Source: Neoasaia chiangmaiensis (GTDB taxonomy: Bacteria > Pseudomonadota > Alphaproteobacteria > Acetobacterales > Acetobacteraceae). Taken from it: a DNA stretch of 64,000 bases. How positions within the stretch are numbered: position 1 is the first letter of the stretch; each line of letters begins with the position of its first letter. The DNA lies in NCBI RefSeq assembly GCF_002005465.1, contig NZ_CP014691.1:1240001-1304000 (forward strand), read 5' to 3'. Positions 53,784 to 63,387 of this stretch are shown in pieces. The notes below the pieces were generated by a model. The model did no database searches. It was not told the origin of the DNA and saw nothing but the letters and a program-made list of their open reading frames with translations. The translations under genes were made by a program, and so were the position numbers.

Positions 53784-56473
53784 TTTTCCTCACCCCGCTG
53801 GCCTTGATCGGCCTTCTGGCGTTGCCGCTGATCTGGTGGCTGATCAAGGCCACGCCGCCGCTGCCCCGCACGCAGGTGTTCCCGTCCCTGATGGTGCTGC
53901 GTCGTCTCCATCCACGACGGGAAGACACGGTTCGCGCGCCGCTCTGGCTGCTGATCCTGCGCGTGACCGCCGCCGCGCTGCTCATCGTCGGGCTTGCCCA
54001 GCCGGTGCATCGTCCGCAAGAGATCGCCGCCGCCGGTCATTCCGGCCGCCTGATCCTGATCCTGGACGATGGATGGAGCGCCGCGCCGCACTGGAGCGAA
54101 CGCCTGCGCGCCGCACGCGCGCTGGGCGACCGCGCCCTGCAACAGGGGCGGGAGGTAGTGTTGCTGCGCGCCGCACGTGGCGATGACGGCGCGCTGCCCG
54201 AACCGCTCGTCACGCGGGATGCCGCGCGCTTCGACGACACGGTCCAGCGTCTGCGCCCCGCGCCCTGGCCGGTCGATCGCCACGCCCTCGTTGCGGCACT
54301 GGCACAATTCAAGGCGTCCGGCGACAGTGTCACGATCCTTGCGGACGGTGTCGCGACCTCGGATGATACGGCGCTGCGACAGGCGCTGGACGGCATCGGC
54401 CCCGTATCGGACATGCGCTGGCCGGCCTGCGATATCGCCACGCTGGGCGCGACGAGCGGGGACGATCTGCATGTTCGCGTGTCGGCGCTTCCCTGCGGCA
54501 CACGCCATTTCCAGGTTCGCGCGCGCAATGCGGAAGGCGGCACGCTCGGCGTCTATCCACTCGATCTGCCGGGCGGCGCGGCACAGGCGGAAGCCACGCT
54601 TCCCCTGCCGCCCGCGCTGCGCAACCAGACGGCACGCCTCACCTTGTCCAACGACGAAAACGCCGGCAACGGCACCGTCGGTCCGGCAACCATCCGCCTG
54701 CTGGACGAAGGCGATCGCCGCAGACCCGTGGGGCTGCTGTCGATGCAGGGGGACGACACGCCGCTGGTCGGGGCCGGCTTCTACCTGAACCATGCCCTTG
54801 GCCCGCTGGCGGAACTGCATCAGGGCACCGCACAGCAGTTGCTGACAGGCGCGCTCTCCGTCCTGATCGCGCCCGATGGCACCCTCTCGCAGGACAATAC
54901 CCGCAAACGCGTCGCCGACTGGGTGCGCAAGGGCGGCGAGTTGATCCGCTTCGCCGGTCCCGCCCTTGCGGCGGATTCCGATACGCCGAATGTTGCCGAA
55001 CCACTGCTGCCTGTCGCGTTGATGAGCGGCGTTCGCCAGCTGGGCGGTCCGATGTCGTGGGGAACACCGCAGAAGCTGGCGGCCTTCCCCGACGATTCGC
55101 CCTTCGCGGGATTGAACGCGCCACCGGAGGTCACGATCTCCCGGCAGGTGCTGGCCAGACCCGCCGCCGATCTGAACGACCACGTCTGGGCACGCCTGAC
55201 CGACGGCACGCCGCTCGTCACCGCGACATCTTACGGCCATGGCGAGATCGTTCTTTTCCATGTCACCGCCGGTGCCGACTGGTCCAGTCTGCCGCTCTCC
55301 GGCCTGTTCCCGGACATGCTTCAACGGTTGATACAGCGCTCGGCAGGCCTGCGTGGCGGCGCGCCCGTCGCGACCCTGGCACCCGCCGCAACGCTCGACG
55401 CGGACGGCCTTCTCGGCGCACCGCCATCCGGGGCACGGCCACTGGCCGCCGCCGATTTCAGCAAGACGGTTCCAAGTGCGGAACATCCACCCGGCCTTTA
55501 TGGTCCACGCGCGCAGCGCCGCGCCCTGAACCTGGGCGACAACATGCCGAACCTGATGCCGGAGCCGCGCCTTGGCACGCCGATCCTGCCGGTCGGCGCG
55601 CAGGCGGACCAGCCGATCGGGCCGATCCTGCTGGCAATCGGGCTGGTCCTGCTGTTGCTGGACCTGCTGCTGAGCCTGCGGCGACGCGGCCTGCTGGGTC
55701 GGCTGGCGGTGCTGGCGGCGCTGCTGCCGCTGGCCGGGCACGCCGAGACGCAAACGCCCCCTGACGTGCCCCCGGCCGCCCTGCAAACGCGCCTGGCCTA
55801 TGTCGTCACAGGACACGACGATGTCGACGAGGCATCACGCGAAGGTCTGGCCGGCCTGTCCACATACGCATCCGACCGCTCCTCCGCCCAGCTCGGGCCG
55901 CCGGATGCGATACATCCTGGCCAGGACGATCTGGCCTTCTATCCGCTGATCTACTGGCCGGTCACGCCGGATACGCAGGCGGATGCGAAGCGCACGGCAG
56001 CGCTCAACTCATTCATGGCGCATGGCGGCATCATCCTCATCGACACGCAGGGCGCCGGTTCCGATCTGGACCCGGACGGCGCACACGAGGCCACGGCGGC
56101 CCTCAAGCGCGCGACAGATGGCCTGGCCGTGCCGCCGCTCATGAAACTCGACGATCATCATGTGCTGGGCCACACCTTCTACCTCCTGCACGATTTCCCC
56201 GGCCGCGTCGCGGGGCAACCGGTCTGGGTCGCGCGTGGCGGCGATGAGAGCCTCGATGACGTCAGTCCGGTCATCATCGGCGCGGGAGACTGGGCGCATG
56301 CCTGGGCCGTGGGCGCCGACGGCAACCATCCCTATGCCGTCATTCCCGGCGGTGACGAGCAGCGCGTGCAGGCCTATCGTTTCGGTGTGAACATCGTCCT
56401 CTATGCCCTGACCGGCAACTACAAGGCGGATCAGATGAAGGTGCCCGCCCTTCTGGAACGGATGGGCCAATGA
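53780..56473 (+). CDS. BatA-like membrane protein with C-terminal DUF4159 domain
   Basis: The protein has 897 residues. The N-terminus is the BatA double-span segment (MIFLTPLALIGLLALPLIWW, then LPRTQVFPSLMVLRRL), followed by a VWA-like region (LILILDDGWSAAPHWSERL). Spans recur near residue 615 (PIGPILLAIGLVLLLLDLLL). The periplasmic C-terminus fits DUF4159, with RLAYVVTGHDDVDEASREGL, PLIYWPVTPD, GGIILIDTQGAGS and HVLGHTFYLLHDFPG. ATG 53780 overlaps the DUF58 stop. The function is unknown. Confidence 0.85.
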   Translation: MIFLTPLALIGLLALPLIWWLIKATPPLPRTQVFPSLMVLRRLHPRREDTVRAPLWLLILRVTAAALLIVGLAQPVHRPQEIAAAGHSGRLILILDDGWSAAPHWSERLRAARALGDRALQQGREVVLLRAARGDDGALPEPLVTRDAARFDDTVQRLRPAPWPVDRHALVAALAQFKASGDSVTILADGVATSDDTALRQALDGIGPVSDMRWPACDIATLGATSGDDLHVRVSALPCGTRHFQVRARNAEGGTLGVYPLDLPGGAAQAEATLPLPPALRNQTARLTLSNDENAGNGTVGPATIRLLDEGDRRRPVGLLSMQGDDTPLVGAGFYLNHALGPLAELHQGTAQQLLTGALSVLIAPDGTLSQDNTRKRVADWVRKGGELIRFAGPALAADSDTPNVAEPLLPVALMSGVRQLGGPMSWGTPQKLAAFPDDSPFAGLNAPPEVTISRQVLARPAADLNDHVWARLTDGTPLVTATSYGHGEIVLFHVTAGADWSSLPLSGLFPDMLQRLIQRSAGLRGGAPVATLAPAATLDADGLLGAPPSGARPLAAADFSKTVPSAEHPPGLYGPRAQRRALNLGDNMPNLMPEPRLGTPILPVGAQADQPIGPILLAIGLVLLLLDLLLSLRRRGLLGRLAVLAALLPLAGHAETQTPPDVPPAALQTRLAYVVTGHDDVDEASREGLAGLSTYASDRSSAQLGPPDAIHPGQDDLAFYPLIYWPVTPDTQADAKRTAALNSFMAHGGIILIDTQGAGSDLDPDGAHEATAALKRATDGLAVPPLMKLDDHHVLGHTFYLLHDFPGRVAGQPVWVARGGDESLDDVSPVIIGAGDWAHAWAVGADGNHPYAVIPGGDEQRVQAYRFGVNIVLYALTGNYKADQMKVPALLERMGQ

Positions 56474-58557
56474 ACGTCTGGCATAATGTTGCTTTCGCGC
56501 CGTCCCTTCCGGTCTGGGCATTGGCCGCGTTCGGCGTTCTGTCGCTCGGATTCTGTGCCTATGGCCTGATCCGGCGCGCGCCGGGCATGTTCTGGCGTTT
56601 CGCCGCCATGCTCGTCCTGCTGTTCTGGCTGAGCGGGCCAAGGCTTCTGCATCCCGTCTTCCGGCCCGTCCCGCAGGACGTGCTGATGGTGGTGGATCAT
56701 TCCCCCTCGATGGCGCTGCGTAACCGTCAGAGCATCGTGGACGAGACCGCAACCGCGCTTCGGGCCGCCGCCGCGCACCTGCCGGGCATGACCCTGCACA
56801 CCGTCATCGCGCATGGCGGCGTTGGCCATGGCACGCGTCTGTTCGACGCGCTCGATCAGGCCGATTTGCCCCAGGGACGTTTCAGCGGCGCGATCCTGCT
56901 GACCGACGGCATGGACCATGACGTGCCGCAACGCCTGCCGGATCGCTTCCACAGCCCGGACGGCACCGCCCTGCCGCTGCACGTCCTGCTGAGCGGGCGC
57001 GGCGAGGAAACGGATCGCCGGCTGCGTATTCTACAGGCTCCGCCCTTCGCGATCGTCGGGCAGAAAGCCACATTGCGCGTGCAGGTGGACGATCTCGGCA
57101 CGGACGGCCAGCCCCATCAGGCCGTGCTGAGCATCCGCGAGGGGCAATCGCCGCAACACGACGTGCCGGTCACGACCGGACAGCCGCAGGATCTGACCGT
57201 CCACATCCGCCAGCCCGGCGAGATGCTGGTCGGGCTCTCCGTCTCCGCGCTGCCGGGCGAGGTATCGGACATCAACAACCGCGATGTCGTGCGCATCAAC
57301 GGCGTGCGCGACCGTCTTAAGGTTCTGCTGGTTTCCGGCACGCCCAATCAGGGCGAACGCGTCTGGCGCAGTCTGCTGAAAGCGGATCCCTCGGTCGATC
57401 TGGTACATTTCACGATCCTGCGGCCACCGGACAAGGATGACGGCACACCGCTTTCCGACCTCGCGCTGATCCCCTTCCCGATCAAGGAGCTGTTCCAGGA
57501 CAGGATCAGACAGTTCGACCTCATCATCCTGGACGGCTTCCACAACGCCGGCATCCTGCCGCAGGAATACCTCGCCAATATCGCCGATTACGTGCGCGGC
57601 GGCGGTGGATTGCTGCTGACAGCGGGGCCGGAATTCGTGGAGGACGGCACGCTTCAGGATACACCGCTCAACACCGTCATGCCGGCCCATGTGCCGGGCG
57701 ATGGCGTGGTGGTACGCAAATTCCAGCCGCAACTCACGTCACTGGGGCGCCGACACCCTGTCACGGCCGGTCTTCCCGATGCACCGACCGGCCCCGACAA
57801 CGGCTGGGGACCATGGTACCGCGCCTTGCGCCCCGACCGGCAGCAGGGCGAGACGCTGATGAACGGGCCGGATGCACAGCCGCTGCTGGTGCTCGACCGT
57901 GTCGATCGCGGTCGCGTCGCGCTGCTGCTGTCCGACCAGCTATGGCTATGGTCGCGCGGCGAAGGCGGCGGCGGTCCGCAGCCCGAGTTGTTGCGCCGCC
58001 TCTCGCATTGGCTGATGAAGGAACCGCAGCTTGAGGAAAACCAGCTTCAGGCCACGATTTCCGACAACCGCCTGCTGATTACCCGGCACACGGCGGCGTC
58101 CGTCGTGCCACCCCCCGCACGGATCACGGCACCGGACGGGCACGAGCAGAGCCTGCCGCTGGTCAGGGCGTCGGACGGCGTGTTCACGGCCACCCTGGAC
58201 GCCAACGGCCCTTACGGCATCTGGACCGTACGCGAGGACGGCCTTACCGCCTTCGCCGCGCCCGCTGTGACCGACCCGATCGAGCGGCGCGATTTGCGCG
58301 CGACGGCAAGCCTGCTGGCACCGCTGGCCAAAGCCAGCGGCGGCGGCGTGCAATGGCTGCCGTCAGCCGCCTCTGCGCCCGCCCTGCATCAGGTCACGCC
58401 CGGCACGGCACTGACGGGCCGAGACTGGATCGGCTTTCCCCGCCGTGTCGCGCAGGCGAATGCCGAGGCCCGGCCTACCGACCTTTTGCCGGCCTGGGCG
58501 GCGATGGCGCTGGCGCTGCTGCTGCTTTTCGTCGGCTGGCGTCGCGAGGGCCGTTGA
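56470..58557 (+). CDS. Large membrane protein with VWA-like and glutamine-amidotransferase-like regions
   Basis: The protein has 695 residues: two N-terminal spans (VWALAAFGVLSLGFCAYGLI and MFWRFAAMLVLLFWLSGPRL), a VWA-like MIDAS start (VLMVVDHSPSMALRNRQ), and a middle Rossmann-like region with LIILDGFHNAGILPQEYLAN and VRGGGGLLLTAGPEF. A last span ends near AMALALLLLFVGWRREG. Its start overlaps the DUF4159 gene by ATGA. Such proteins accompany MoxR/DUF58 operons; their role is unknown. Confidence 0.82.
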   Translation: MNVWHNVAFAPSLPVWALAAFGVLSLGFCAYGLIRRAPGMFWRFAAMLVLLFWLSGPRLLHPVFRPVPQDVLMVVDHSPSMALRNRQSIVDETATALRAAAAHLPGMTLHTVIAHGGVGHGTRLFDALDQADLPQGRFSGAILLTDGMDHDVPQRLPDRFHSPDGTALPLHVLLSGRGEETDRRLRILQAPPFAIVGQKATLRVQVDDLGTDGQPHQAVLSIREGQSPQHDVPVTTGQPQDLTVHIRQPGEMLVGLSVSALPGEVSDINNRDVVRINGVRDRLKVLLVSGTPNQGERVWRSLLKADPSVDLVHFTILRPPDKDDGTPLSDLALIPFPIKELFQDRIRQFDLIILDGFHNAGILPQEYLANIADYVRGGGGLLLTAGPEFVEDGTLQDTPLNTVMPAHVPGDGVVVRKFQPQLTSLGRRHPVTAGLPDAPTGPDNGWGPWYRALRPDRQQGETLMNGPDAQPLLVLDRVDRGRVALLLSDQLWLWSRGEGGGGPQPELLRRLSHWLMKEPQLEENQLQATISDNRLLITRHTAASVVPPPARITAPDGHEQSLPLVRASDGVFTATLDANGPYGIWTVREDGLTAFAAPAVTDPIERRDLRATASLLAPLAKASGGGVQWLPSAASAPALHQVTPGTALTGRDWIGFPRRVAQANAEARPTDLLPAWAAMALALLLLFVGWRREGR

Positions 58558-58625
58558 CGACGCGTCTTTTTCCTTTCAAGGGAGAGGAGTCGCGTCTCGC
58601 GTCGTCTTCGGCTAAAATCACGTTC

Positions 58626-59273
58626 ATGCGCGTTGCAACACAGCCCCGGGTTCTCATGACCGCTCGTCCGTTTGCATTTCTTCTTCTGACTGCCACTCTC
58701 GCGGCGACACCCATGGTGTTCGTGCCGTGGCATGCCGCCCATGCGCAATCGGCCGACGATCAGGAGGCGGAACAGGAAGCCGAAGAGGCCCAGAAGAAGG
58801 CCGAAGCGCGCCGCGCCGCCAAGGCCGCCGCACCGCCGACCGCCCTGCCCGGCGCCGAATCGCAGGAACAGGAAAACGGCCACGCCAACGCCGATCTGAA
58901 CCCGACGGCGGCCCTGTTCGACGCCATCAATCGCGGCAGCCTCGGCGCGGCGAAGGAAGCGCTCAATCGTGGCGCGGACATGAGCGGCAAGAACGTTCTG
59001 GACCAGACGCCGCTGGACATGGCGATCGACCTCAACCGCAACGACATCACCTTCCTGCTGCTCTCCATGCGGACCTACAACCCGGATGGCCGTCTCGCGA
59101 CGACGACGACCCATGGCGCGATCGAGACCGATGAAAACGGCAACGGTCATCTGACGATCAAGGGCAGCGGTCGCCAGAAAGGCGCCGTGGCCGTCGCGGC
59201 GGGACCGCGTTACGATACAAATGGCGGCACGCCGCAGCCGGATATCGGCTTCCTCGGTTTCGCCGGGCGGTAA
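58626..59273 (+). CDS. Exported ankyrin-repeat-like protein
   Basis: The protein has 215 residues from ATG 58626; ATG 58656 is equally plausible. A signal peptide ends AAHAQSADD. It is followed by a Glu/Ala/Lys-rich coiled-coil stretch (EQEAEEAQKKAEARRAAKAA). The mature core has ankyrin-type repeats: LFDAINRGSLGAAKEALNRG and DQTPLDMAIDLNRNDITFLL. It follows the MoxR cluster by 68 nt and may be its periplasmic partner, which is inference. There is no obvious ribosome-binding site. Confidence 0.72.
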   Translation: MRVATQPRVLMTARPFAFLLLTATLAATPMVFVPWHAAHAQSADDQEAEQEAEEAQKKAEARRAAKAAAPPTALPGAESQEQENGHANADLNPTAALFDAINRGSLGAAKEALNRGADMSGKNVLDQTPLDMAIDLNRNDITFLLLSMRTYNPDGRLATTTTHGAIETDENGNGHLTIKGSGRQKGAVAVAAGPRYDTNGGTPQPDIGFLGFAGR

Positions 59274-59333
59274 CACCGGCGCCAGCCGCTCGAATTTCCG
59301 TCTTTTTCTCCGACGCGAAAACCTGAGCGCGCG

Positions 59334-60419
59334 TCAACCTGCCGCGCGCAACGGGTCGGCTTCCGTCCGCAGGATGTCGATCGGCGTCAACACACCGTCG
59401 CGCTCGAAATGCCAGAACGTCCAACCGTTGCAGGACGGCGCATTCGTCAACTGCGCGCCCAGCTTATGGATCGAGCCGCGTTGCGCCCCTGAAACCAGTG
59501 TGCCATCGGGCGTCACGGTGGCCCGCAAGCGACGTTGACGATCGAACAGGGTCGTGCCCGCCGGCAGGGCACCCCGTTCCACGAAACTGCCGAACGGAAC
59601 GCGCGGCGCTTCCCGTTTGGCGGGCGTTATGGCCAGTTGCTCGTCCGGCAGGCGCACTTCACGATCCACACGTTCCTGTGCCGCTGCGATGTAATCGGGA
59701 TGGCGCTCGATGGCGACAAAGCGGCGCCCCAGCCGCTTGGCCATGGCCGGGGTCGTTCCGCTCCCACAGAACGGATCGAGCACGAGGTCCTCCGGCTGCG
59801 TGGAGGCCACCAGCACGCGATGCAGCAGGCTCTCCGGCTTCTGCGTCGGGTGCAGCTTCAGCCCGTGCGCGTTCTTCAGGCGCTCGTTCCCCGTGCAGAG
59901 CGGCAGATACCAGTCGGAGCGCATCTGCACGTCGTCGTTGAGGGCCTTCATCGCCTGATAATTGAAACGATACTTGCTCGCCGGTCCCCGCGCCGCCCAG
60001 ATCAGCGTTTCATGCGCGTTGGTAAAGCGCCGCCCCCGGAAGTTCGGCATCGGATTGGCCTTGCGCCAGACGATGTCGTTGAGAATCCAGAACCCGAGAT
60101 CCTGCATGATCGCGCCGAGACGAAAAACATTGTGGTAGGAGCCGATCACCCAGATCGTGCCATCCTTGTGCAGTAGACGCCGCGCTTCCGTCAGCCAGTC
60201 GCGCGTGAAGCGATCGTAGGTTTCGTAATCCGCGAACTTGTCCCAGGAGTCATCGACGCCATCGACAATGCTTTCATCCGGCCGACGCAACTCCCCTCGC
60301 AGTTGCAGATTATACGGCGGATCGGCGAAAATGCAGTCCACCTGCCCGCCGGGCAGCGCGCGCATGGTTTCCACGCATTCGCCACGCAGAATCTGGTCGA
60401 AAGGCATGTCGGACGTCAC
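59334..60419 (-). CDS. ccrM: CcrM-type DNA (adenine-N6) methyltransferase, GANTC specific
   Basis: The 361-residue beta-class methyltransferase has motif [14 protein letters not shown] at about residue 33, motif [20 protein letters not shown] later in the chain, [17 protein letters not shown], and a C-terminal RAMA-type domain ([20 protein letters not shown]). CcrM methylates GANTC late in the alphaproteobacterial cell cycle. The start is GTG 60419, overlapping the rnhB stop by GTGA, so the two are coupled. Confidence 0.96.
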   Translation of the reverse strand: MTSDMPFDQILRGECVETMRALPGGQVDCIFADPPYNLQLRGELRRPDESIVDGVDDSWDKFADYETYDRFTRDWLTEARRLLHKDGTIWVIGSYHNVFRLGAIMQDLGFWILNDIVWRKANPMPNFRGRRFTNAHETLIWAARGPASKYRFNYQAMKALNDDVQMRSDWYLPLCTGNERLKNAHGLKLHPTQKPESLLHRVLVASTQPEDLVLDPFCGSGTTPAMAKRLGRRFVAIERHPDYIAAAQERVDREVRLPDEQLAITPAKREAPRVPFGSFVERGALPAGTTLFDRQRRLRATVTPDGTLVSGAQRGSIHKLGAQLTNAPSCNGWTFWHFERDGVLTPIDILRTEADPLRAAG

Positions 60420-61054
60420 GAGCAGGCAGCCTCCGCGCAGCAGGACAGATAATGACGCACCGGCGCGAAGCCGCGGCGATGATGCGGCGTCACGCCGACA
60501 TCACGCAGCCCCGCGAGATGCACAGCCGTGCCATATCCGGCGTTGCGTTCCCAGGCATAGGCATCGTGCCGTTGTGCCAGACGTCGCATGGCACGGTCGC
60601 GCACGACCTTCGCGACGATCGATGCCGCCGCGATGGAAAGGCTGAGCCTGTCTCCGCCGATGATCGTGACAGCATCGCATGGGAGTTCCGGCGCACGATG
60701 ACCGTCGACAAGCGCCGTTTTCGGTCGCGTGGGCAACCGCGCCACGGCGCGGCGCATCGCCAGATGGCACGCCTGCCCGATGTTGATCCGCTCGATCTCC
60801 GCAACGGAAGCCGCCCCCAGGGCGACCTCCACGTCAGCGGAGTTCAGCAGCGCATCGCAGGCCAGTTCGCGCCGCCGTGCGGTCAGACGTTTGGAGTCGT
60901 CGATGAGCGCGGCCAGTTCGGGCGATGGAATCCTGCGGAATATGACCGCCGCCGCCACGACGGGACCAGCCAGCGGGCCGCGTCCGACCTCATCCATGCC
61001 GGCGACGGGAACATCGGGAGCTCCATGCGCGGTCTCGTAAGTAAAGTCCGGCAT
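60416..61054 (-). CDS. rnhB: Ribonuclease HII
   Basis: From ATG 61054 (GGGAG 4-5 nt upstream) the protein has 212 residues: [20 protein letters not shown] with the catalytic Asp-Glu, [34 protein letters not shown], and [17 protein letters not shown]. It removes ribonucleotides from DNA. It is the upstream partner of ccrM. Confidence 0.96.
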   Translation of the reverse strand: MPDFTYETAHGAPDVPVAGMDEVGRGPLAGPVVAAAVIFRRIPSPELAALIDDSKRLTARRRELACDALLNSADVEVALGAASVAEIERINIGQACHLAMRRAVARLPTRPKTALVDGHRAPELPCDAVTIIGGDRLSLSIAAASIVAKVVRDRAMRRLAQRHDAYAWERNAGYGTAVHLAGLRDVGVTPHHRRGFAPVRHYLSCCAEAACS

Positions 61055-61112
61055 ACCACTCCCACCGTCCGACATCACACGCGCCGCAGGGTCGACGCTG
61101 TTTCGATCTTCC

Positions 61113-61157
61113 GAATCGCTTTTGAATCAAAGCGATCGGGAAATCAAATGCCGATTC
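61113..61157. promoter_or_regulatory. Three GANTC methylation sites upstream of rnhB-ccrM
   Basis: GAATC at 61113-61117, GAATC at 61124-61128 and GATTC at 61153-61157 lie 59-103 nt before the rnhB start. In Caulobacter, ccrM expression depends on GANTC methylation state in its promoter. The cluster suggests the same feedback here. Confidence 0.55.
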
Positions 61158-61317
61158 GCTCGCCGGTGAAAAAAGCCATGCGATGGCGATGACCGGGCGG
61201 CGCAACGCATGGCGAACGTCAGCCCGCGATGTCGTCCCCCATCGAACGAGACATCAAACGTCACAAATCTTCCGGGCGCTTTTTGAAGTCCCGCTCAGAC
61301 TTGCGTTGCACAAAGAC

Positions 61318-61343
61318 AAAAAAACCCGCGCTTTCGCGCGGGT
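61318..61343 (-). terminator. Intrinsic terminator of the CsbD-like membrane gene
   Basis: Perfect arms ACCCGCGC (61324-61331) and GCGCGGGT (61336-61343) enclose a 4-nt loop. On the minus strand seven T follow. It lies 34 nt past the stop at 61378. Confidence 0.92.
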
Positions 61344-61377
61344 CGCAAAACAGGAAATAACCGGGCGTCGGGGTCGG

Positions 61378-61671
61378 TTATTTCTTGCGGCGGCTGAAGA
61401 AAATCGCGCCAATGATGGTGCCGATGACCGTCGCGATACCCAGCGAGATCAGCGGGCGGTCCTGCACGAAAGCCGTCGCGACTTCCAGCTTGCTTTCCGC
61501 ATCGTCATACAGATCCGCGAATTCCTGCTGCGCCATGCCGGAAAGCTGATCGACCTTCCCGCTGGCCTGCAGCCCCGCGTCCCCCGTCAGGCCGCCGGCG
61601 GCGTCCTTCACCTTGCCCTTGGCTTCGTCCAACAGACCTTCAGCTTTCTTGCCCGTGGTATCGCTCATCAT
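61378..61671 (-). CDS. CsbD-like protein with C-terminal membrane anchor
   Basis: The protein has 97 residues. The N-terminal half has CsbD-like repeats (AEGLLDEAKGKVKDAAGGL, TGDAGLQASGKVDQLSGMAQ). The C-terminus is one membrane span with a basic end (ISLGIATVIGTIIGAIFFSR). ATG 61668 is an alternative start. It may tether a stress-protective domain at the inner membrane, but no function is known. Confidence 0.85.
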   Translation of the reverse strand: MMSDTTGKKAEGLLDEAKGKVKDAAGGLTGDAGLQASGKVDQLSGMAQQEFADLYDDAESKLEVATAFVQDRPLISLGIATVIGTIIGAIFFSRRKK

Positions 61672-61961
61672 GTTCTCCCTTTTTCAATGGCCCACACGTG
61701 GTAATCTGCGAGCCTACGAAACGCAAACGAAGGGCCGGCAAAACGGTTTCCATGCCGTTCCGTCTTCACATTCGCAACAAACCGTCAGTCCTTTGCCATC
61801 TGTAACCACGCGTATGAATTCGTTGCGATATCTGAATTAGATTTTAGCTGACGCCATGTGCAGCACCGCCCAGATGTTTTATGAACAAGTCGCAAGGCGC
61901 GGCTCATGGCATAGCATCGCGCCAAGTTTCATGGCCCGCGTTGGATGGAAGACTGAACGAC

Positions 61962-63344
61962 ATGGATGAGCAGACGGCCCGCCCGCGCGACCGGCAGATC
62001 TCGGCCGACGGCGCAGACCGCTCGTCGAATACGACAAGCACGACCCGTCGCTCGCCCCGGCGGCGCCGGATCCTGATCCTGATTGGCATCGTCCTGATCG
62101 CCCTTATCCTCTTCGCGCTGCTGCGTCCGCATGCCAGGAACGGAAATGGCACTCACGGCGGCCGCCACGCGGCGAACGCTGCCAATGCGCCGGAACCGGT
62201 CGGCGTCGCGACCGTCAACACCGGCGACATGCCTGTTGAACTCACGTTGCTCGGCACGGTGGTGCCGATCACCAACGTTACCGTGCAGGCGCGTGTCAGC
62301 GGCCATCTCATGAAGGTCGAATTCACGGAAGGCCAGCACGTCAAGCAAGGCGACGAACTGGAACTGATCGATCCCCGCCCCTACCAGGCGGTCGTCGATC
62401 AGTGGGTCGGCACGCTGGCCGCCGATCAGGCGAATCTCGAAAAGGCGCGCATCGACAACCGGCGCTACCAGACGCTGCTCAAGCAGAACTCGACGGCGGC
62501 CATGACAGCCGTCGACCAGGCCTATACGGTCAAGCAGCTCGAAGGCACGGTCAAATACGATCAGGGCCAGCTCGATGCCGCCCGGCTCAACCTCTATTAT
62601 TGCCATGTGCTGGCACCGGTCGGCGGCCGCGTGGGTATCCGTGGGGTCGACATGGGCAACTACGTCACCACCGGATCGACCGATCTGGCGGTCCTGACCC
62701 AGATGCAGCCGATTTCGGTGATCTTCACCCTGCCGCAGGACCAGCTGGCCCGCGTGGTCGACAGGTTGCGCGCCGTGCACGAACTGCCCGTCGCCGCATG
62801 GAACAGCGCCAACGAGAACAAGATCGCGGAAGGATCGGTGCGTGCGCTGGACAGCCAGATCGATACCTCGACCGGCACGGTTCGCCTGCGTGGTATCTTT
62901 GCCAATGAAGACGAGCACCTGTTCCCGAACGAGTTCGTCAATGCCCATCTGCTGGTCGATACTCTCCACAACGTCATGCTCCTGCCCAGCAACGCCCTGC
63001 AAACGGGTCCGGACGGGCAGTTCGTCTATGTCGTGCAACCCGACAGCACGGTCGCGGTCCGCAATGTGAAGGTCGGCATCGCCAGCAACGACACGACGGT
63101 CATCAATTCCGGCGTGCAGGTCGGCGACCGCGTGGTGACGGACGGCACCAATCATCTGCGTCCGGGCAGCAAGGTCTCGATCCCGCAGGAGAACACCGGC
63201 AACACGACCGCAGGATCCGGACAGACCGCGCCGCACAAGCGCGGCGCGCATCGCAACACCAACGGCCAGCAGAGCGAAGGCAATCCGCAGAACGCGCCGA
63301 GCGACACCGCGCCCCCGCCCAACGGCAACACGTCGGGCCAGTGA
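61962..63344 (+). CDS. RND efflux periplasmic adaptor (MdtA-like)
   Basis: From ATG 61962 the protein has 460 residues; ATG 61881 adds 27 unconserved residues. One N-terminal anchor ([20 protein letters not shown]) is followed by the adaptor folds: [20 protein letters not shown], the coiled-coil hairpin near [40 protein letters not shown] and [18 protein letters not shown]. It links the RND pump to an outer-membrane channel. The C-terminus is low-complexity. Confidence 0.93.
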   Translation: MDEQTARPRDRQISADGADRSSNTTSTTRRSPRRRRILILIGIVLIALILFALLRPHARNGNGTHGGRHAANAANAPEPVGVATVNTGDMPVELTLLGTVVPITNVTVQARVSGHLMKVEFTEGQHVKQGDELELIDPRPYQAVVDQWVGTLAADQANLEKARIDNRRYQTLLKQNSTAAMTAVDQAYTVKQLEGTVKYDQGQLDAARLNLYYCHVLAPVGGRVGIRGVDMGNYVTTGSTDLAVLTQMQPISVIFTLPQDQLARVVDRLRAVHELPVAAWNSANENKIAEGSVRALDSQIDTSTGTVRLRGIFANEDEHLFPNEFVNAHLLVDTLHNVMLLPSNALQTGPDGQFVYVVQPDSTVAVRNVKVGIASNDTTVINSGVQVGDRVVTDGTNHLRPGSKVSIPQENTGNTTAGSGQTAPHKRGAHRNTNGQQSEGNPQNAPSDTAPPPNGNTSGQ

Positions 63345-63387
63345 TGCTCCTCCACCCAGCCGTTTGCCGCATCGTCCGGAGCCAGCC

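Noticed and set aside
53747-55816. 689-codon antisense frame opposite the BatA/DUF4159 gene
   Set aside because: It mirrors a conserved gene with clear domains. Its Arg/Gln/Gly-rich composition is typical of GC-rich shadow frames.
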